Origin: Tolypeutes matacus
Taxonomy: Eukaryota; Chordata; Mammalia; Cingulata; Chlamyphoridae
Length of the DNA: 64,000 bases
NCBI GenBank assembly: GCA_026826555.1
Contig: JAKSZT010054570.1
Location: 1,485,261 to 1,549,260, forward strand
Direction of reading: 5' to 3'
The translations under genes and the position numbers were made by a program. Shown one piece after another: positions 1 through 11,639 of the stretch; position 1 is the stretch's first letter; every line of letters starts with the position of its first letter. A model generated the notes under the pieces. That model was given only the letters and a program-made list of their open reading frames with translations. It was not told the DNA's origin and did not search any database.

Positions 1-214
1 CACTGTGGGAGATGTTTATTTGTTTTATTTAGCAAAGCCCTTTCAAAGCTCTGTCTAGTCTGTTGGTGTAGTACCAATTACTTAAGAAGGTCTGCTTGGA
101 AACCGCACTTTCCTGGAAACCTGTTTCAATTTATTTCTATAAAGACTTATCACCCTCTATACCTTGTTACCCTGAGTCATTGTCTATTTTCCTGATCCTT
201 AATCTGTTTCTGTT

Positions 215-385
215 TTGAACTTAAGCAGATTTGGGCTGAATGACTGGCTCTTAAAGCTGCACAACCTTGGGCAAGTCACTCAACCCCTCTAAGCTTCTGT
301 GTCCTCACCTATACAGTTAGGATGATAAAGATACTTATATCACATGATTATTGTGGGAATTAAACAAAACCTGCATATAAAGGAC
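215..385 (+). repeat. MIR SINE fragment
   Basis: Matches the MIR core in the sense direction: the block around 269-300 reads as 'ACCTTGGGCAAGTCACTCAA', followed by CCTCTAAGC, a CTCACCTATA-type segment and a 3' part with ATTGTGGGAATTAAA. MIR is an ancient tRNA-derived SINE mobilised by L2, so the divergence seen is expected. Edges are approximate. Confidence 0.8.
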
Positions 386-904
386 TTTTTAAAAATATAA
401 ATAGTAAATTTTTCATAAACATTAACTATTGGTGTTACTGCTAAGTCATAACCTCAATAAATCCCCAGATGCAGAACTTATACATGCCACATTCTCTGGG
501 GCACCGAAATTTGCAAAAATTAAATAAATAAAAAATGAATTATTTTTAATAACAAATGTGAAAAGGGGAATAAAAACTGCAGTTTTTATTTAGAAATAAA
601 GGAAATCATGACATCAAATTTTATAGACGAGGCCAAAAAACTAGTTCTTAGATTAAAATGTATAGCTTTAAATGCTTTTATTATTAATTTAGGAAAATTA
701 AAATATAAGCAAAGCAGTCATCACAAGCTAGAAAAAAAACAACAGCAAAATAACTCTAAGGAGACTAGGATGAAAAATCGTTAATGACACGAGCAAAAAA
801 TAATAATAAAACCAGTCCCAAAAAAGTCATTATGGTAACTAATATCTCTAGATGCCAAGGCCTTGCTAAGTGTTTAAGCCAGACTGTCACTGAATTCTCA
901 ATAC
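386..904. other. AT-rich DNA, nothing recognised
   Basis: This stretch is very rich in A and T with many short A runs. No family, terminal repeat or credible reading frame is visible. A 60-codon frame at 784-966 ends inside the neighbouring MIR and looks like chance. Confidence 0.5.
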
Positions 905-1045
905 AGTCTTATGAAGTAGACACTAGTATTAGTCTCATTGTACAGGTGAGGAAACTGAGGTTTTGAGAGGTGAGATAACGTGCCCAAAATCACAGAACTA
1001 GAGGAAGGATTTTAGCCCAGACAGCGTGATTCCCTACCCTCAATT
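905..1045 (-). repeat. MIR SINE fragment, antisense
   Basis: Reverse orientation MIR core: 'CAGGTGAGGAAACTGAGG' followed by GAGAGGTGAGATAACGTGCCC and a segment like CACAGAACTAGAGGAAGG. This is the reverse complement of the MIR region that reads CTCAGTTTCCTCATCTG. Edges are approximate. Confidence 0.85.
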
Positions 1046-1213
1046 CTTAATCACTACATATTCCACAATCGTCTTTATCCAGGGTACAACTGGGCAAATT
1101 CTAGAGAACACCTGCTTTGTGTATACTGTTTCTATTAAGGTACCTGCATGTCCTGTGGCATTTGAATTTAGTCATTTCTTATAATTTGCCCTCACACACC
1201 CCACCATCTCCTC

Positions 1214-1216
<3 letters not shown>

Positions 1217-1245
<29 letters not shown>
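1217..1245. repeat. (CA)n microsatellite
   Basis: About fourteen uninterrupted CA units, followed by a CTCACA interruption. Simple tandem repeat, likely length-variable. Confidence 0.97.
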
Positions 1246-1252
<7 letters not shown>

Positions 1253-1253
1253 T

Positions 1254-2589
1254 CGCTGACACTTGCTGCTCAAGCCTTCTCCACCATTAGACAAGAGGGA
1301 TTAAACAAGAAATAATAATTTCTCATTTTGGGGTGGGACCTGTTGAGGGAAAGCTGAGTCCCCTGCACTTCCTGTGTGGTAAGGTTTACACAGAACAGTT
1401 CCGGTGTCCATCTTGCCTGCGGCCATATTTAGCCTCTGCTGCCTGGTGTGCTTTGAGGGGCTGGCGGAGAAGGGACCCTCTACCCTCCTCTGCTCAAGCC
1501 TTTGCCTCTGGTTTTCTTATCTGCCTTACTCTGCCCTTGTGGAGGCTTTTTAATTTGCCATCCTTGGCTTCACTCGCCCACAAATGCCAAATCAAGAATA
1601 CATGTTGAACAAATCTGGAATGTCATAGAATAATAATATATCCTATATTTCTTTTTTAAAAAAAAGAAAATGTAGGTTATTGTTTTTAGACTTCTCTCTT
1701 TCCATAGTATAATCACTTACCATTTTTAAACTTCTCTGTATGCCCTGCTTTATTTATAGTCCATCCATTTTTATGTTTTCTATTTTCTTTATCATTCAAT
1801 TTAAAATATTTTTTAAAAATTATCCTTTTGATTTCTTTTTATTCACAGAATGTTTGAATGCATGCTGTTTAATTTCTAAAAGATAAATTGTTATTGATAT
1901 CTAAGTTAATACATTTTTGTAGAGAACATACTTTGTGTAATTAAGTCCTTTAAGTTCATGGAATCTTGTTTAATGGCTCAATATCATCCATTTTTCTATA
2001 TTCTTAAGGAAAATGGTAAATAAAACCATTATAATATTCTGCTACAAAAAAAAAACAAAGCATGTTCTCCTTTCAGGTAAAATCCATGAATATGAACAAT
2101 TCCCCAAGGACAGGAAATCTTTTTAACATTTGTACACCTCTGAGCTTTAGCAGCTCACCAGCTAGAGATAAAACATTTTTAAAATCCACTTTCACAATAA
2201 TAATTGAATGCACTTGGTTGAAAGATACTTTTATGTGGCTACTGGATTCTTTTCAGACATGGCAAAAGTACGTTTTTAAAAGACAGGATTTTGTATAGGT
2301 AAGAAGTCAGTTGGCAAATTCTAAGACAAACCCCAAAAGTGGAACAAAGGTAAATTGCAATTAATTGTTTTGTAAGCATTGTGTGTTCAGAAACCCTAGG
2401 GTTTATTTCAGCTTTCACATACTGTATAATGATATATCTAAAACCATACACATTTAGAGACCGTAATTACAGCAATGATGCTTTCACTCTCGTATTTGCC
2501 TAGCGCAGTTGAAAACTGAAGCTAAGTGGAGTCAGAGTCTACCAGTTTGTTCTACAAATATAACCCAATTAGAAATGAAACTACCAAAA
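1254..2589. other. Unassigned DNA
   Basis: The part at 1330-1610 is more GC-rich than its surroundings and contains a 91-codon frame (1333-1608) with no recognisable domain, low-complexity Leu/Ala/Ser content and no sign of exon borders; I do not call it a gene. From 1620 to 2060 the sequence is T-rich. Nothing else is recognised. Confidence 0.4.
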
Positions 2590-2935
2590 TAATAATAAGA
2601 GGAAGAATAGGTGTAACATGGGGCATTGGAAATGTTCTGAATGACATTGCAATGACGGATGCAGGCCATTATACATTTTGTCAAAGCCTAGAAAATTGCG
2701 TGGTGCAAAGTGTAAACTATAATGTCAACTCTTGACCATGATTAGCAGCAATGCTTCAACATGTGTTCATCAATTGTAACAAATGTACCACAATAATGAA
2801 AGATATTGTTAATGGGAAAAAGTGAGGGAGGAAGAAGGGGTGGAGTATATGGGAATTCCCCTACATTTTCGATGTAACATTTATGTAATCTAAAGCTTCT
2901 TTCAAAATAAAATTTAAAAATCACACACACAAAAA
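2590..2935 (+). mobile_element. L1 3'-UTR-type retroposon, 5'-truncated
   Basis: This is one of at least four copies in the window of the same sequence (others at 25977-26607 minus, 51705-52393 minus, 58889-59256 plus). Shared landmarks are 'GAATGACATTGCAATGAC', CAGGCCATTATA, CAATTGTAACAAATGTACCAC and a 3' end with TATGGGAATTCCCCTA then TTTATGTAATCTAAAG and an A-rich tail. The tail, variable 5' truncation and TSDs of the sister copies show L1-type retroposition; I infer it is the 3'-UTR of a xenarthran L1 lineage. The 79-codon-range frames across it are not genes. Confidence 0.7.
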
Positions 2936-3539
2936 CAAACAAAAATTATTTTAAAAAGAAATTAATTTGCTGTGTTTTTCATCCCTTTTAAACTTAATGT
3001 TCAAAAAGGAGAAAGCAGGAAAAAGAAGGGAATGCACTTGGGTTTTCTTGCCATTCAAGGAAATAAGTTGTATTATGTGGTTTGATTTCTTTTAAGATGT
3101 TGCTCTGGCTATGATTAAGGATAGGTGGACCTTAGTTGGCTGTTTTGTACATTTCAGACTCTTTGTAAAAATATTTTGGGTTCTGAGAAACTCAGATGGT
3201 ATTTTGTCCTAAATATTGTTTTTTCTTTTCCTTCTTAAATGACCCCATAAACATTTGTCTCAGATTCATTTACACTTACCTCATCAAAATTTTTCACATC
3301 ATGACTCTGCAAGGACTAAAATAAAACTAAACCACTCTTGTTTGTAAAAGACATTTGGATTCCAAATTCTCTCTGCAGATTCTACCAGGAGCATAAAGTC
3401 AGGTTTGGCCAAATGTAAGTGAATTAAAAATCCACTGGATTTTAATTCTATCTGAAATTCATTGTCCCATCTGAGCTCTGGGGAATTTCTAGGTCATAAT
3501 AATTCTATGATCAAAGCCCAGTCTACTCAAAACTCATCT

Positions 3540-4360
3540 TCCATTCCATATTTGTTTTTCTTTTTTAAGTTCATTTTCTCAGAAAATGGCACTTCCCTTC
3601 TCTCGTTGGCCACCCAGAGCCTGGGATTGTCCTTGACTTGCTTCTCACTCATCTCCCTCTCACCCTATCCAATCCTGTTCTTCCACCTCCTAGGTTTCCA
3701 AATCTTTCTCGCTATACTAATTAGCCTAGTCTGTGCAACCTTTATTCCTTGCCCATATATGGGCCATAGCCTCCTAAAACTAGTTTATGTGCCTCTAGTC
3801 TTACCCCTCCCCAATCCATTGTTCACCTATAGCCAGAGGGATGTTTTTAATGGTTAGATTTGATCATCTGAATCATCTGCTTCAAACTTTCCAATGGTTT
3901 CCCATTGCTTTTAGGATAAAGTTCAAATTTCTTATCTGATTAATCACTTCTTCACATGCTTCTACCTTCCTCTTGAGTCTTCTTCCCTTATAACCACTCC
4001 CTGCCTCTAGACTACACAAAGGCCATAAGAATGTCTCTCAGTCCCTCAAACCTGTGTTTCTTTCTTTCCTCCAGGCTTTGCCTGTACATAGACCAAGCCC
4101 ACATCCCTTCCCGTGGTCTTTGGAAAAGCCCTGCACATCCTTCTGGCTTGGCTTTAAGGTCATTTCCTCTGGGATGTCTTCTTAGACCAGGATAATTATT
4201 CCTGTACTATATTAGATAACACGGCATTTGTGTATCTCTGTATGTTTCCCTGAACTTTTAGTTCTGTGACAGTAGTCCCTGTGCCTTTTTCACATAGTTT
4301 TGTGTCCACCTAGGAAGTGATTGGTAATTATTTGTTGAATGATATTAAGTGAGTGAATTC
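3540..4360 (+). mobile_element. L2 (LINE2) 3' portion
   Basis: Sense L2: the block near 3880-3935 reads as 'CCAATGGTTTCCCATTGC' plus TTTTAGGATAAAGTTCAAA, typical of the L2 ORF2 C-terminus, and the element finishes near 4300-4360 with the L2 tail pattern GGTAATTATTTGTTGAATGA. A degraded coding remnant lies in the frame at 3462-3857 (131 codons, with ends not matching the element). Ancient and inactive. Confidence 0.85.
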
Positions 4361-4604
4361 TAACTGTGATTTTAAATATATTCGGGTTTTATCTTTATAA
4401 GAAACAGAGATTTAAGACTTGGTCAAAGGATTCTATATGTTTAACATAATAATAGTTATGAGTTATTGAACATTTTATGGTGTTGCAGTCACTGTGCTAA
4501 ATATAATCAGTTCTCTATTATGTGATATTTGCATTCCAAAATATCACCATACTATTCAAAATTGAGAACTAAAAACTACAGGGTCTATGGGGGAAAATGG
4601 GGTT

Positions 4605-4947
4605 AAGAGCACAGCACTCAGTGAACTGTGGTCTATGGTTGGTGGCAAGGCCCCAGGATGTGTAAGTCCATTGAGGGTGGTAGGCCACACTTGTGGGAGT
4701 TGTTTGTGTGGGATGTGGTGGGAGGTGTGGGAGGTGGGCAACATGGGAATCCCAGTGGGTTCCGTGTAATATTTGGGGTATCTAAGCACCTCTTAAAATA
4801 TATTTATATATATACATAAATAACATTTTTGTAAGCAAATGCACATATATGCATATATATTTATATATCATTTTGCAAATGTTGGTATGTATTGTGAAAA
4901 TTTTGATTTTTACCCACAATAAAAAAAAAAAAAGAGCACAGCACTCA
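4605..4947 (+). mobile_element. Retroposed insert with perfect 16-bp TSD
   Basis: The 16-mer AAGAGCACAGCACTCA occurs at 4605-4620 and again at 4932-4947, bracketing a 311-bp insert (4621-4931) that ends in an AATAAA signal (4918-4923) and a poly(A) run. The insertion point preceded by GGTT resembles the L1 endonuclease preference. The first ~190 bp look like a diverged copy of the L1 3'-UTR family (GTGAACTGTGGTCTATGGTT, then GGGAATCCCAG). The last ~120 bp (about 4805-4925), AT-rich with its own polyadenylation signal, are absent from the other copies in the window. Overlapping frames here (4556-4819) are chance. Confidence 0.85.
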
Positions 4948-5203
4948 AAAACTTTGGTAGTAACATATTATAAAAAGATGGTTCAGAAATACAGAAATGC
5001 TACAATAACAATAGCACTTTACCTTAAAACAAAAAAGGTCTGAAGTTTGCTGGTGGAAGTGGGTGTCAGAAGGGTGCAACTTGTGAGACATTAAGTGGTA
5101 GAAGGAGGACTATCTGAAATGAGACAAAGTTGAAACACGGGATGTGGATGTTGTGTGACTCATAACACATGGGGTGAACTGAGGGAGCTGGTAGATGTTT
5201 GAG

Positions 5204-5205
<2 letters not shown>

Positions 5206-5235
<30 letters not shown>
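5206..5235. repeat. (GT)n microsatellite
   Basis: Fifteen GT units in a row. It creates artificial Cys-Val and Thr-His frames on the two strands, which I ignore. The flanks from 4948 to 5440 contain nothing I recognise. Confidence 0.97.
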
Positions 5236-5238
<3 letters not shown>

Positions 5239-5444
5239 TGTCCATATTTGCATGCATGTATTCCTGCCTGGCTCAATTCAAGTGAGGACAGTTTTCCGTG
5301 TTCATCTAGTGTTTCTCATGGGTGAAACTGTGCATAAGCAAAAACAAAATTTAGTGCTCAAATTGTTCCCTGATATATCAATCTTGTTAGGCCAAATTAA
5401 ATTGACAATAAGTGAAATGTTTTAATTTGCCTTCCTGATACAAA

Positions 5445-5620
5445 GCCAAAAAGGTAGGTACCATGTTTATCCCCATTTTATAGATGAAGAAACTAAGGCA
5501 TAGTAAACTGAAGTAACTTGATCAAGATACACAGTTATTAACTAACAGAGCCCAGATTAGAGCACAGGCAATCTTTTACATAGCCCTTGCTTATAACTGC
5601 TTTATCACTATACCTTCCAA
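5445..5620 (-). repeat. MIR SINE, antisense
   Basis: Contains 'CCCCATTTTATAGATGAAG', AAACTAAGGCATAG, AAGTAACTTGATCAAG and ACACAGTTATTAACTAACAG, the reverse complement of the MIR core and tRNA-related region. Confidence 0.88.
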
Positions 5621-5804
5621 CAGTCTTTGTTGGAACTTGCATTCATTTGTATTGTACAGTAATTTACATGAAGCAAGTATGGCCTGGCTTCTTGACAACT
5701 AGCATCCAAATGAAGAATGATGCAAGCAATTCATCCAATCACTTGCATCTTTAAATGTCTAGCCGTCTAAGGGTATGTTGACCTGAACACTCACTGATGT
5801 CATA

Positions 5805-5950
5805 GAATGTAGAGGAAAGAACATAGGTTTTATGTCCAACAGACATCAAATCCTGGTTCTTTGTCATAAAATCTTGGTAGCCAGGGCAAGTTAATGAGTC
5901 TATTTCCTTATATGTAAAATGGGGTGTTAAATAGGGATGTATTTATTTAC
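5805..5950 (+). repeat. MIR SINE
   Basis: Sense MIR: AAATCCTGGTTCTTTG, a GGGCAAGTTAATGAGTC core and 'CCTTATATGTAAAATGGGG'. Edges approximate. Confidence 0.75.
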
Positions 5951-6419
5951 ATGTAATAAAAGAGATATCTAGGTAAGAGGGCTAATGAGGTTTTCCCATC
6001 CCTCTTCAACACCTTGTCAGTTGCTGAAATTCAACTTTTAATGATTCATTTTTCAGGTTAACTATTGCTTTCTTCATGAAGTAAGGATAATGCATTGAAT
6101 CCCTACTTCCTTCCTTCCTATAAAGTTTTCAGGTTCCTTTCTTCCAAGAGAGGAAAATGCAATAAATGAGAGTGGCATGCAGAAAGGTGAACAATTTTCT
6201 CCACAACTCTGCCTAGGTCTGTATTTGTAATATTTATATGGTGCGCAATCACATGCCTTTAGCTTTTGATGCCATGGTAATATGGTAAGTTCCAGTTCAC
6301 ATAAAAGCCAAGGAATATAGGAGGTGCAAATAAAATGCCAACATTTTCATCTGTATAGTACACATAACTTTTTCAATACAGTTGTATAAACCAGTTACTT
6401 CATTTCTTTCTGACAGGTC
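5951..6419. other. Unassigned DNA
   Basis: No recognised family, RNA gene or credible frame. Base composition is ordinary, moderately AT-rich. Confidence 0.4.
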
Positions 6420-6545
6420 ATGTGGATGGTTACATTAGTCCCATTTAACAGATAAGGAGCGTGCAGCATAGATTTTAGTTAGTGGCAGTGGCAGGACTAG
6501 AAACTAGATTTCCTATCTCTGATTCCAATAATAATTTCAGTTAAT
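6420..6545 (-). repeat. MIR SINE fragment, antisense
   Basis: Reverse MIR: CCCATTTAACAGATAAGGAG followed by a GGCAGTGGCAGGACTAGAA segment corresponding to the MIR tRNA-proximal region. Confidence 0.65.
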
Positions 6546-7064
6546 CTGCAGTTTTTTTCATAGTGGCATTATCAACCATTAAATCACTCCTTGGTCCAAA
6601 ATCTTTGTAATTATCTGAAATGTACAAGAACTACAGGAAATGTAGGGATGCAAAGATGACTAAAACATGGCAAGGCCCCTTGGCGAGACCAGCACTGAGG
6701 GAAGGGCCTCCGCCCTCCGCTGGTCAGTGGAGAGTAGAGAGGCGTGGACAGAACCAGCAGAATGTGTTGGGTTAGTATTGGTCCTGCACAGGATTTGACG
6801 TTTGGGGAAAACTGAAAAGCAAGACAATAACCCAGCCCAAGAGAGGCCATGTTCTGGGGAAGATTATCAGTATTTGGACTCAGGTCTCAGGGTTGGGGAT
6901 AGCAAGTGTGACCCGAGTCATAGAAATATGGCAGAAGAGAGAGTACCAGAACTTGAACAAAGAACAAGAGCAAAAACAGAATCGCTGGATGTTCATTTCC
7001 ATAAAACACTGCACCTTAGGGATGGCTAATTTCCCCTGATTAGGTATTAAACTGATTCTCTCAC
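6546..7064. other. Unassigned DNA
   Basis: Frames of 79 codons (minus, 6611-6850) and 75 codons (plus, 6802-7029) overlap here on opposite strands. Neither shows a recognisable domain or exon borders; I regard both as chance. Confidence 0.4.
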
Positions 7065-7266
7065 TGAAAGCTTCTCAACCTTGGGTGCATATTAAAAATC
7101 ATCTAGGGAACTTTAAAAAGCAAAACATAATGTTCAGTCTCCACTTCCCAGAGGTACTGATTTAACTGGTGGCAGTCAGACGTTGTTTCTCATTTGGTTG
7201 TTTTATTTTGCTTTGGTTTAATTTTTCCAGTGATTTTTAAATGTGCACCCTGGTTCGGAAACCACT
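7065..7266. mobile_element. MER5-like non-autonomous hAT element
   Basis: Ends look like inverted copies: 'CTTCTCAACCTTGGGTGCAT' at the left and ATGTGCACCCTGGTTCGG at the right, with internal AATCATCTAGGGAACTTTAAA. This is the layout of the MER5 (Charlie-derived) group of hAT DNA transposons. It has no coding capacity. The middle is diverged, so the subfamily is not assigned. Confidence 0.75.
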
Positions 7267-8778
7267 TGTAGCAAAGCTGAACCTGCAGGTTGGAAACATG
7301 TGGCGGCAGATATGGGTAGGTGAGTGATATGGAAGCCAGACAAGTGCTTAGCACTTTTACAAGGATTTGGACTAGTTGGCCTTGTGTTCCCTACTGGCCC
7401 CAAAAGCCAAAGAACCTATGGTCAGTAGGACTACACTGAAGAAAGAACTAGTCAAAGGGCTGCCACATCAATTGAGGTTTGAAAGTATTTTATGATCCCC
7501 TCGAATCATGTTTTATATTATGACTTGGCTTAAGTACTGTGCCTAAAGACTCATTCTTTGTAAACTCCAAAATGTTCTTTTTTCAGAACATATTAAGTAT
7601 GTTAATAAACATACTAAGTAGGTGAAAAGTTGTCAGATGCTTGGAAGGAGTTTAAGAATTGTGACAATAGTAGCTTTGGGTGATGGATATAAAATAGAAA
7701 AATGGATCAGAAAAGAATTATTTGCTATGAGTAAGAGTCAAGTTAAGCTCATGACATGAGGTTAACAGGGTAACTGTCAAAGAATGTGTCATTAATCAAC
7801 GAAGCCTTTCTATTCTAATCACGTGGGCAATAAACAGTGTTTTACAATGTGTGTTTCATTAAATACTAATAAATACTAATTGCTTAAACTTTTGTGAGAA
7901 AGAAATGCTATGTGAAATAAAATTAAACAAATTTCTCTATTGTTTGATTCTTTAAATCTTTATCATGAACATGGCAAGTTTCAAAGAAGGGATGATAATA
8001 AACTGTGCTCCCCAAATCGCTCCTGCTTTCTTTTTGATGGTAGATTTATGCTTCCAAAAATACTTGTAGAATCTCAGCAGAAAGGACTGGGGAATATGAG
8101 AATCAATTTCTCAAACTGCTCTCCCAAGTCCAAATGTTGAATTGGACTCTATGTCTCAGGTCCATTCCCTTGTACTGAGATATGAAGCTGCACTCTTTAT
8201 CTACAACTCTTGTGAGAAAATTAATATACGCTATAATGTAAACGAGTAAGCTATTTGCCAATATGCAAAGAACTAATCTCTCTGCTGCTGCTGAAAATAA
8301 CCCAAGACCCCATACTCCTGTAATTGTGAGTCCCTAATCTGTTAGATTCTGACATATCTGGGTTCATTTTGCCTAATGGGTGCTTTGAGCTGTTCATCAT
8401 TATTTTTCTGTGAAGTATGATACTTCTCATCTCTGATACACAATCTCTCTGTTTCTGCACAGCTTTTGAACAGGTGGTATGCAATTTTAAAATCACTCCT
8501 AAATCGTAAAATGGACAGAAGAGTTTCCTATGGACATGAAAGGCAAATTGGGTAAATGAAATAGCCTAACCTGTTAGCCAGAAGTTCAATGAATTTTCCA
8601 GCTTCAAATAAAACTAATGTTATTTTCACAGCAAGATATTCTTCTCTGTTCCATTTTAGTAATATCAATCCTGAATTTAAATAGCTTGAAAAAATATGCT
8701 GCTTGTAGATGGAACACTGTTTCGGGCTGCATTAATGCTACAAGAGCTGTGGTTAACTGAGGCCCAATCACATAGAAG
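7267..8778. other. Unassigned DNA
   Basis: About 1.5 kb with no element I can name. Small frames (61-81 codons) on both strands have no domain features. A perfect 8-10 bp scale repeat such as TAAATACTAATAAATACTAA near 7860 is local low complexity. Confidence 0.4.
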
Positions 8779-8780
8779 TA

Positions 8781-10871
8781 CGCATGCCTCGTTTTATTGC
8801 ACCTCCCTTGATTGCACTTTGCAGAGACTGTGTTGTTGTTTTTTTACAAACTGAAGGTGTGTGGCAATCCTGCATTGAGCAAGTCTATCAGCATCATTGT
8901 TGCAAAAGAATGTTTTCTCTTCTTGTCTCTGTGCCACATTTCAGTAATTCTTGCAATATTTCTAACTTTCTCATTATTATTATATCTGTTATGGTAATCT
9001 TTGATCAGTGATCTTTGATGTTACTCTTGTAATTATTTTGGGGTGCCACAAATCACGCCTGTATAAAATGGCAAATTTAATTGATAAATGCTGTATGGGT
9101 TCTGACTGTCATTTCCCCATCTCTCTCCCTCTCCTCTGGCCTCCCTATTTCCTGGACAAAACAATATTGAAATTAGGCCAATTAATAACCCAACAATGGC
9201 TTCTAAGTGTTCAAGTGAAAGGAAGAATACCACATCTCACATTAAACCAAAAGCTAGAAATGATTAAGCCTAGAGAGGAAGGCATGTCAAAAGCCAAAAT
9301 AGGCCAAAAGCTAGGTCTTAGTCAAGAAAAGTTCTTGAAGGAAATTAAAAGTGCTCCTCCAGTGAACATATGAATGAATGGTAATGTAAGCAAATTACCC
9401 AGAAGATCTAACTAAAATCATTGATGAAGGCGACTACACTAAACAACCAACTTTCAATGTAGATGAAATAGCCTTCTATTAGAAGAAGGTGCCATCTGGG
9501 TCTCTCATAGCTGGAGAGGAGAAGACAATGCCTGGCTTCAAAGCCTCATAGGACAGGCTGTTCTCTTGTTAGGGACTAATGTAGCTGGTAACTTTAAGTT
9601 GAAGCTAGTGCTCATTTACTATCCCCCAAACCTAGGGCTCTTAAGAATTATGCTAAATCTACTCTGCCTGTGCTCTGTAAATGGAACAACAAAGCTTGGA
9701 TGACAGCGCACCTGTTTACAATTTGGTTTACTGAATATTTTAAGCCTACTGTTGAGACCTACTGTTTAGATAAAAAGATTCCTTTCAACTCATGACTATA
9801 CCTGGTACATTGACAATGAACTGGTCACCCAAGAGCTCTGATGGAGATGTACAATGAGATTCATGTTGTTTTCATGCCTGATAACACAACATCCATTCTG
9901 CATCAAGGAGTCATTTCAACTTTCAAGTCTTATTATTTAAGAAATACATTTCATAAGACTATCGCTGCCATAGATAATGATTCCTCTGGTGCATCTGAGC
10001 AAAGTAAATAGAAAATCTTCTGAAAAGAATTCACCATTCTAGCTGCCATTAAGAACATTCACGATTCATGGGAGGAGGTCAAAATGTCAACATGAACAGG
10101 AGTTTGGAAGAAGTTGATTCCAACCTCATGGGTAATTTTGAAGTGTTCAACTTCATTGGAGGAAGTAACTGCAGATGTGGTAGAAAGAGCAAGGGGACTA
10201 GAATTAGAAGTGGAGCCTGAAGATATTATGAATTGCTGCAATCTCATGATAGTACTTGAACAGATGATGAGTTGCTTCTTATGGATGAGCAAAAAAGGTA
10301 GTTTCTTGAGATGGAATCTACTCCTAATGAAGATGCTGTGAACATTGTTGGAATGACAACAATGGGTTTAGAATATTACATAAACCTAGTTGATAAAGCA
10401 TCCGCAGGATTTGAGACAAGTGATTCCAGTTTTGAAAGAAGTTCTCCTATGAGTAAAATGCTATCAAACAGCATCACATACTACAGAGAAATTTTTTGTG
10501 AAAGGAAGAATCAGTCGATGCAGCAAACTTCGTTGTTGTCTTATTTTAAGAAATCGTCACAGCCACCCCAACCTTCAGCAACCACCACCCTGATCAGTCA
10601 GCAGCCATCAAGATTGAGGCAAGACCCTCCACCAGCAAAATGATTGTGACTTACTGGTCTCAGAGGATGGTTAGAATTTTTCAGCAATAAAGTATTTTTT
10701 TAATTAAGGTATGTACAACGTTTTTTAGACACTTAACCAACTAGGTATGGTGTAAACATAACTTTTATATACACTGGGAAACCAAAAAATTCTTGTGACT
10801 TCCTTTATTGCAATATTCGCTTTATTGTGATGGTCTTGAACCAAACTTGCACTATCTCTGAGGTTTGCCTG
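8781..10871 (+). mobile_element. Tigger1 DNA transposon, near full length, inactive
   Basis: Pogo/Tigger family element. The left end CGCATGCCTCGTTTTATTGC and the right end near 10800-10871 (TTTATTGCAATATTCGCTTT, then CTGAGGTTTGCCTG) form the terminal inverted repeat region. TA dinucleotides flank it at 8779-8780 and 10872-10873, the TSD expected for this superfamily. At 2,091 bp it is shorter than the ~2.4-kb Tigger1 form. The main loss is around 9375-9400, where the N-terminal DNA-binding region is joined directly to the catalytic region. It predates the placental radiation or nearly so, fitting the divergence seen. Confidence 0.95.
9188..10643 (+). pseudogene. Tigger1 transposase pseudogene
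   Basis: Remnant of the CENP-B-related transposase. The helix-turn-helix DNA-binding region is readable in the frame of 9008-9373 (TLNQKLEMIKPREEGMSK, then GQKLGLSQEKFLKEIKSA). About 300 bp of linker coding sequence is then missing near 9385. The catalytic (DDE/D) core begins near 9400. The first catalytic Asp of the NVDE block is at 9462-9464, and an in-frame TAG stop follows at 9480-9482 where Trp is normally found. Later parts are in shifted frames: 10114-10341 and 10311-10643, the latter being the Gln/Pro-rich C-terminus. No product is possible. The true start codon at 9188-9190 is in a different frame from the HTH, showing an early frameshift as well. Confidence 0.9.
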
Positions 10872-10873
10872 TA

Positions 10874-11365
10874 CAACCTGCAGGATGAGAGAACATTCTT
10901 TTCTTCCTTGTAATCACCCGAAACTATCAGAGAAAAGAAAGTTTCCCTTTTCTTTACAGGGAAAAGTAAATTCTAGAGTATAAAGTAACCATTTAAATAA
11001 TGCCCTGTAAATCTTCTCATTAAAGTCCCAGAGCAGACTCCTGTGAAGGAGGGAGTGCAGACTCCAGCTACCATTTAATTTACTCTTTTCTGTAGTGCTA
11101 CAGGAAAATTTGACCTCTCCAAGGCAAGGCAATAATCCCTGCTAGCTCGACCCAGAGAAAAAATTTTGAGAGCTCTCTTAATCAGTGGTAATGAACATAG
11201 GTGCTTTCCAGATTGCCTCTCAAGCCACACAAGAAGCTATAAAAGAGCAACTAAATAAATATATAAATTAATGAAATAGAAGACAGGAAGCCATTATAAT
11301 TGATAATTATTGCACTCATTCCTGGAAAGACCAATAAAATAGACAAATAGCAAATAGTGAAGTTA
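10874..11365. other. Unassigned DNA
   Basis: Nothing recognised between Tigger1 and the L2 fragment. A 72-codon minus frame (10914-11132) has no domain features. Confidence 0.4.
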
Positions 11366-11369
11366 ATCA

Positions 11370-11625
11370 AGGTCTCTGATGCAATCGTCTCCTCAGAGAA
11401 GCCTTCTCTGACTTCCCTAAAGTAATTCTGCCTGTCTTTATCACTGTCTTATCTCTTTGCTTTGCTTTGCTTTATTTTCTTTGTAAAGCTAAAATTGCAC
11501 TGCAATATGATCTCCAAAATACAAGGGCCTTTTCCTGACTCATTCACAAAGATACCTTCAGTACTTATTACAGTGTGTGGAATATAGTAGGAGCTCAATA
11601 AACATTGCTGACTGGATAGATAATA
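11370..11625 (+). mobile_element. L2 3' end
   Basis: Sense L2 tail: CTCAGAGAAGCCTTCTCTGA, then ATCACTGTCTTATCTC, then GGAATATAGTAGGAGCTCAA with AATAAACATTG, all in the expected order of the L2 3' end. Confidence 0.88.
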
Positions 11626-11639
11626 AAGAAGAAAAGGGA

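Noticed and set aside
1333..1608. 91-codon plus-strand frame in a GC-richer patch
   Set aside because: No recognisable domain, no splice borders visible, and composition explains the open frame.
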